In this document: positions 60,252 to 64,000 of the stretch, piece after piece | Layout of the letters: every line of letters begins with the position of its first letter | How positions within the stretch are numbered: the stretch's first letter is position 1 | Assembly (NCBI RefSeq): GCF_900143285.1 | Contig: NZ_FRDN01000013.1 | Coordinates: 1-64,000, forward strand | Source of the DNA: Desulfitobacterium chlororespirans DSM 11544 | GTDB taxonomy: Bacteria; Bacillota; Desulfitobacteriia; Desulfitobacteriales; Desulfitobacteriaceae | Length of the DNA stretch: 64,000 nt | Direction of reading: 5' to 3' | The notes under the pieces: generated by a model | Databases searched by the model: none | What the model saw: only the letters and a program-made list of their open reading frames with translations | Told to the model about the DNA's origin: nothing | Position numbers and translations under genes: made by a program

Positions 60252-61430
60252 TCAGAACGAATCATCCATGATTTCGGGATAGGTTAAGACCATTCCTGTC
60301 ACTTTATGATCCGGCTTGATTTGCCGCGGATACTGTGCGGGGTCCGTATCAAAATTAAACGCTAAGGCGGCGGCGCCTTCCACCTTGAAGATGCCATAAA
60401 GAGTTCCGCCATGAATGCTTTCCGGCTCTACATACTTAGAGCGGTAGGCGGCGAATACTTTTTCCGCTTTATCTCCCACCTTAACACCTAAATCAGTAAC
60501 GGCTTGAGGGGAAGTGGCATTGATCTCCAAGACTTTCCCTGAATCCGCCCCGATGAAGATCTTGATGCCCTCATAATCCCAACGGTAGACCGGCTCAGGA
60601 AAATGCCCTACCTCTCCGCTGGGTGCGGTTTCCTGATAGTTCTTGCCTAAGGCTGCCATCACTTGTTCTCTGGTATCTCCCAGATGGACGCCGGAGATGC
60701 CGGGGCGGATGTTTTGGGTGCTCTTCTTCTGGGCTTTCTGCCCGGGAATATCTTCCTCAGTATAGTTGATATTCCCCTCCTGATCCCAGGACTCTACCCG
60801 ATAGTAAATGTTCCTGGCTTTCCAGAGATAGTCGCTGTCCTGATCGCCCAGTGTATAGATCTCCAGAAAGCCCCAGGTTTCACCATACTCATGGAATTCA
60901 TTGCCGTAAGCAATGGCGGTGCTGTCCGGTTTCCAGACAGGGGTATCCATGCTCTTGGGTTTAAAAGGGTTTTCCTGCAAGGTCTCAGCATTGACAATGC
61001 TGTTAATGGCCCCTTCAGCCAATTTCTCGCTGATTATAAAGTGCTTGCTGTCAGGAGACCAGGATAAGCTGCGGACTGTGGGCTGAACATCCCTGACAAA
61101 CTGAGCCTCTTCTTTCCCGATCTGCCAAAGGTAAGCTTCATCCAGGCCCTTTTTATTGGCACCGCCGGGCTGGATATAGAGCACTTGCTCCTGGTCCGGA
61201 GACCAGGTGATCTGGAAAATTTCCTGATTGGCATGCAGAGCAGCTTCGATCTTTTCCTTAGCTTTACTCTTTTGTTCGTCAGTCAAATCAGCAGAACCGG
61301 GCTCCTTTGCTCCTGGCTGATCGGCGGGTTGCGGATCGCCCTTGCTTTGACCGGGAAAAGCGGAGCAGCCCGTTATGATTAATGACAAGCCGAGGACAAC
61401 GATCCCCGCCATTTTAGTTAGTTTCTTCAT
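60252..61430 (-). CDS. beta-propeller (TolB/WD40-like) lipoprotein
   Basis: A 392-aa lipoprotein: KKLTKMAGIVVLGLSLIITGC lipobox, an acidic linker, then propeller-like repeats ITWSPDQEQVLYI, LSWSPDSKHFII and PVWKPDSTAIAYG (~residue 75-165). The C-terminal ~150 residues (GVHLGDTREQVMAALG; LGVKVGDKAEKVFAAYRSKY) carry two SmpA/OmlA-like GD-x-x-xx-V turns. Function unknown. GGAGG precedes the ATG at 61430. Confidence 0.75.
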   Translation of the reverse strand: MKKLTKMAGIVVLGLSLIITGCSAFPGQSKGDPQPADQPGAKEPGSADLTDEQKSKAKEKIEAALHANQEIFQITWSPDQEQVLYIQPGGANKKGLDEAYLWQIGKEEAQFVRDVQPTVRSLSWSPDSKHFIISEKLAEGAINSIVNAETLQENPFKPKSMDTPVWKPDSTAIAYGNEFHEYGETWGFLEIYTLGDQDSDYLWKARNIYYRVESWDQEGNINYTEEDIPGQKAQKKSTQNIRPGISGVHLGDTREQVMAALGKNYQETAPSGEVGHFPEPVYRWDYEGIKIFIGADSGKVLEINATSPQAVTDLGVKVGDKAEKVFAAYRSKYVEPESIHGGTLYGIFKVEGAAALAFNFDTDPAQYPRQIKPDHKVTGMVLTYPEIMDDSF

Positions 61431-61508
61431 AAGCTCCTCCTCAGACAATTTACTGCGCTTGCCAAATATATAGACGTAAGCGCAGGGAAAATTCTGTTGC
61501 TGCGAAGC

Positions 61509-62522
61509 TTAAATTTCCGAGAACATGAGTCCGGCAAGCATTAGGCCCCGTTGATATTTGCTTTGTTCTTCAGGCTTTAACCGGTAGGCTTGGCAAAGGG
61601 TCTCTCCTAATCTCACGACATCCTCCATTTGACCGCTTTTAAGTTCCAGTTCAAGCTCGCAGATAGGGTCCCTGCTGCTGCTGGCTTCGATCTCTCCGAT
61701 ATCCAGAGCTAACTCAATGCGGCTGCCCTCCTGGCCGGTGAGCTCAAGGGTGCTGCGTTTAAAGCGGGTGCAGAATATGGGGAGAAGTTCTTCATCTTTA
61801 ATAAGGCTCTCTAACTCCCGGCCGATGGCCAGATCCAGAAAAGGTTCCAGAGTGGGGGCATTCTCCGGCAGCTGCCGATTCCATTCACTTCTTATGGACA
61901 GCCCCTGCTGGGAAGAACCGAATCCTTTGATAGCGGCGATATACATCCCTGCGAAATTCCGTATTCTGTAACATACCTGATGATTGATGAGCAGGCGGCT
62001 GGGGGTGTCATAATAAGTTGTCTCATATTCCCTGACCCGGAGCTGGAAATCCCGGCTTAATTCCCTGACTAAAGGATCCTGAAGTATCCTCTCCCCCAGC
62101 TGGGGATCGGGCACCTTGAGTTTTAGTTCAATTTCCTGAAATTCCTGAAATTCCTGAAATTCCTGGAATTCCTGGAATTCCTGAGCCTTTGCCGTGTTTT
62201 CCCGGCACTCTCCAGTATCCACAACAGCCCGGAAGCCTTCCGGGACCTCCTTGGCTTTCCTAACCTTCAGTTCTTGGGCAAGATAGGCTATGGCTTCCTC
62301 AAGAGCACGCTGGTACTGAAAAGGCAAGGTCTGCCCTTTTTCCTGTATTTGTCGGAAAGCCTGGAGATGAGCCTTGAGAGCGTACCCATCATTGCTATAA
62401 CAGGAGTCTGCTAATAAGCTCAAATCATGAGCTTCTTTCGTTTCTCCCTTTTGCATGAGATAGTCATAGAGCACAAGAGCAAATTTAAAGACGTCGGATT
62501 GATTGGCAATCGTAATACTCAT
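61509..62522 (-). CDS. CYTH-domain protein with FQE repeat
   Basis: A 337-aa protein. Residues ~1-110 are helical. A tandem Phe-Gln-Glu repeat (~113-131) leads into a CYTH (triphosphate tunnel metalloenzyme) domain opening with EIELKLKV (the EXEXK signature) and containing YYDTPSRLL, CYRIRNFAG and CELELELKSG. It should bind organic or inorganic polyphosphates. No CHAD domain is present. The FQE tract is encoded by a 9-bp tandem repeat. GGAG precedes the ATG. Confidence 0.85.
   Translation of the reverse strand: MSITIANQSDVFKFALVLYDYLMQKGETKEAHDLSLLADSCYSNDGYALKAHLQAFRQIQEKGQTLPFQYQRALEEAIAYLAQELKVRKAKEVPEGFRAVVDTGECRENTAKAQEFQEFQEFQEFQEFQEIELKLKVPDPQLGERILQDPLVRELSRDFQLRVREYETTYYDTPSRLLINHQVCYRIRNFAGMYIAAIKGFGSSQQGLSIRSEWNRQLPENAPTLEPFLDLAIGRELESLIKDEELLPIFCTRFKRSTLELTGQEGSRIELALDIGEIEASSSRDPICELELELKSGQMEDVVRLGETLCQAYRLKPEEQSKYQRGLMLAGLMFSEI
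62131..62184. repeat. 9-bp tandem repeat within the CYTH gene
   Basis: Six units of 9 bp (consensus AATTCCTGA on the plus strand; two units end in G, and the first unit is degenerate). It encodes FQE on the minus strand. Since 9 is a multiple of 3, copy-number change keeps the frame. Confidence 0.9.
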
Positions 62523-62738
62523 AGAGATTTCTCCTCGTTACTTTCTTTGGACAATTAAGAGTATGTCAGTTAAGAATATGACAATAAGCGTATAGATTAT
62601 TTTACCATCCTAGGCTGGGAATAGCTATGGAAAGCAAATTACCTCGAATAGTTGTCTGAATTTTGAAGGAATTTCCTTGAAAATGTTTAATTATTATATT
62701 TAGGTTATATATTAATTTTTATTTAGGAGGAGTGCTCT

Positions 62739-63113
62739 ATGAATTGTGAACGATGCGGTGATCTCATCCCTGACGGTGAAAGCTTTGAACATCGAGGCAA
62801 GATCCTTTGTGAAGATTGCTATATAGGTGCTCTGCAGCCGCCAAAATCCTGTGATGTAGCCGCAGTCCATTCCGCCAAAACCCATCGCCAGCTCTCCGGA
62901 GAGAGCGGGGCCGATGGGCTTACCGAGCTCCAATCCACTATGTATAACCGAATTAAGGAGAGCGGAAAGCTTACCCGGCCTGAGTTGATGGCTTTGTATA
63001 ACCTCAAGGAATGGGAGCTCGATAAACAGATTGCCATATTAAGACACTGCGAGTTGATTAAAGCCCGTAAAATAGGCGGACAGATCTATATTGTACCTTT
63101 TGAACTGGAATAG
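62739..63113 (+). CDS. small protein with LIM-like zinc knuckle
   Basis: A 124-aa protein. Residues 1-30 form a Zn finger: CERCGDLIPDGESFEHRGKILCEDCY (two CxxC pairs, ~18 residues apart), as in LIM/prokaryotic zinc ribbons. The C-terminal half (~65-124) is a winged-helix-like region with LTRPELMALYNLKEWELDKQIAILRHCELIKARKIGGQIYIV. Together these suggest a small DNA-binding regulator; that is inference. GGAGGAG precedes the ATG. Confidence 0.75.
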   Translation: MNCERCGDLIPDGESFEHRGKILCEDCYIGALQPPKSCDVAAVHSAKTHRQLSGESGADGLTELQSTMYNRIKESGKLTRPELMALYNLKEWELDKQIAILRHCELIKARKIGGQIYIVPFELE

Positions 63114-63164
63114 ATAGATGGGAATTTACGTTAACAATAGCTTCCATTGAGAAACGCTTCCGTT

Positions 63165-63221
63165 GAGAAATAAAAACAGAGTGAGGCATCTCCATTTTGG
63201 AGATAGTCCTGACTCTGTTTT
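63165..63221 (-). terminator. intrinsic terminator of the cytochrome gene
   Basis: AAAACAGAGT (63173-63182) pairs with ACTCTGTTTT (63212-63221), with an inner ATCTCC/GGAGAT stem; a T-run follows on the minus strand. Confidence 0.85.
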
Positions 63222-63232
63222 GCGTTTGTAGA

Positions 63233-63850
63233 TCAGTGGCATGTGTAGCAAGTAAGCTCGCCCGTATGATGACAACTTAAACATTCGGCCCTGTTGTCGT
63301 ATTCTTTATGCATTTTATGGCATTTATAGCACTCTACATCAGCATCATGGTTTTCATTGGGGCGAACATGGGGATTGGCATAACCGCCATCTTTCTTAGG
63401 CAGTACGGTGCTGTCTGCCGTAAGAGCGGCCAGCTCTTCATAGGAACCATGGCACTGGAAGCACATCTCTTTGGGCATTCTTACGGTGATATTGCCGGGG
63501 ACTGTTGTGGCGCCTTGATGGGCTTCCTGAAGGGTTGCCAAACCATGGCAATCCACACAGTTTTGCCCTTCCTGAGCATGAACCGAGATGGTGAGCTTGG
63601 TGTTCTGCATAGATTCTACATTGCTGGAATGGCAGAGAGCGCAGTCCATATCCGGTGTCCACCAATCCTTGGTGTCCGTCGCCGGTGCAGTGGGTTCCCC
63701 TGTGGTCGGCGGCCCTGGCGTTTGTGCGCTATCCGCGGTTTGGGGCGGAGTATCCGCAGTGTTTGAACATCCGGCCATCACGCCGATAACCAGAAACATG
63801 ATGATAAGTGCCATCATCCGCAATTGATTCTGTCTTTTCAGTTTAACCAC
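63233..63850 (-). CDS. hexaheme c-type cytochrome lipoprotein
   Basis: A 205-aa exported protein with an N-terminal signal ending in VMAGC and a Pro/Thr-rich linker (~residue 33-60). Six CxxCH haem-binding sites follow: CALCH, CVDCH, CFQCH, CYKCH, CLSCH and CYTCH, the last being the C-terminus. Extra His residues can serve as axial ligands. It is probably an electron shuttle on the outer face of the membrane. The GTG at 63850 touches AAGGAG; a CTG nine nt away (63841) could be the real start, which I cannot decide. Confidence 0.87.
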   Translation of the reverse strand: MVKLKRQNQLRMMALIIMFLVIGVMAGCSNTADTPPQTADSAQTPGPPTTGEPTAPATDTKDWWTPDMDCALCHSSNVESMQNTKLTISVHAQEGQNCVDCHGLATLQEAHQGATTVPGNITVRMPKEMCFQCHGSYEELAALTADSTVLPKKDGGYANPHVRPNENHDADVECYKCHKMHKEYDNRAECLSCHHTGELTCYTCH

Positions 63851-63877
63851 TCCTTAGGAATGAAGATTTTCTTTTGG

Positions 63878-64000
63878 CTACAATACCGGGCAATACTCCA
63901 GCTCTGCCTTGATCTCGATTCCTTCGCTGATCACAAAGGAAGTCTGAAAAGACAAGAAATCATCTTTGGTCACATACAATTCCTGCCTGCCCTCAGGTAC
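63878..64000 (-). CDS. C-terminal fragment of an unidentified protein (cut by window edge)
   Basis: On the minus strand a frame is open from the window edge to a TAG at 63878-63880 (40 aa; e.g. GRQELYVTKDDFL and IKAELEYCPVL). It is read toward the cytochrome gene, whose start lies 28 bp beyond. Its composition looks like normal coding sequence, but the fragment is too short to assign. Confidence 0.5.
   Translation of the reverse strand, partial: VPEGRQELYVTKDDFLSFQTSFVISEGIEIKAELEYCPVL

Noticed and set aside
62131-62184. The short tandem repeat as a CRISPR or transposon end
   Set aside because: The units are 9 bp, contiguous, without spacers, and encode FQE in frame inside a CYTH gene.

Overview
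The window looks like chromosome of an anaerobic, respiratory low-to-mid-GC Firmicute, most probably Desulfitobacterium (D. hafniense-like). The reasons are several DMSO-reductase-family molybdoenzymes in tandem, a corrinoid methyltransferase (O-demethylase type) cluster with its reductive activator, a cytosolic arylsulfotransferase, a multiheme cytochrome lipoprotein, strong Gram-positive ribosome binding sites with frequent TTG/GTG starts, and a c-di-AMP riboswitch. No insertion sequence, phage, CRISPR array or integrase was seen. The organism assignment is inference from gene content, not from a search.

Layout. 1-420: four tRNA genes (Glu, Val, Asp, Tyr) read leftward from one sigmaA-type promoter. 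0.7-13.4 kb: housekeeping and stress genes (superoxide dismutase, DMT exporter, YjbQ, NERD protein, riboswitch-controlled NlpC/P60 wall hydrolase, amino-acid permease, HTH regulator, nitroreductase, flavoprotein, aldo/keto reductase, YccF, and a GGDEF gene broken by a one-base frameshift). 13.4-17.4 kb: potABCD polyamine transporter operon with a small extra gene. 17.6-20.1 kb: nitroreductase + CBS pair and an alpha/beta hydrolase. 20.3-26.5 kb: an arylsulfotransferase locus (sulfotransferase, thioredoxin-like protein, SLC13-type permease, MFS permease, MarR regulator) behind a promoter carrying two palindromes 21 bp apart.

26.7-35.6 kb: an SDR, then a leftward corrinoid methyltransfer cluster: corrinoid protein, methyltetrahydrofolate-type methyltransferase, UroD-type methyltransferase, GntR/UTRA regulator, second corrinoid protein, DUF1638 protein, ASKHA/ferredoxin activator, G3E GTPase and a His/Cys-rich protein. 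A HutC/TreR-like palindrome lies in front of the first gene. Together these would move a methyl group from a methylated substrate through Co(I)-corrinoid to tetrahydrofolate, with the activator rescuing oxidised Co(II). 35.7-50.9 kb: a ferredoxin and three molybdoenzyme operons: dmsABC-like (exported, Ser-type), a cytosolic molybdoenzyme + 4-cluster ferredoxin + PucR regulator with no membrane anchor, and an exported Cys-type enzyme with FeS subunit, NrfD anchor and TorD chaperone, followed by tatA. The CxxC thioredoxin-like gene and ABC exporter come next.

51-64 kb: two ABC export systems (one a YtrA-type GntR operon with an 18-bp-arm palindrome operator), RtcB ligase, flavin reductase, HD phosphohydrolase, lipoproteins, a CYTH protein with a 9-bp coding tandem repeat, a zinc-finger protein, a hexaheme cytochrome lipoprotein and a truncated gene at the right edge. 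The best candidates for a poorly described system are the cytosolic molybdoenzyme/PucR operon, the arylsulfotransferase locus with its paired operators, and the G3E GTPase/His-Cys-rich protein pair at the end of the corrinoid operon.
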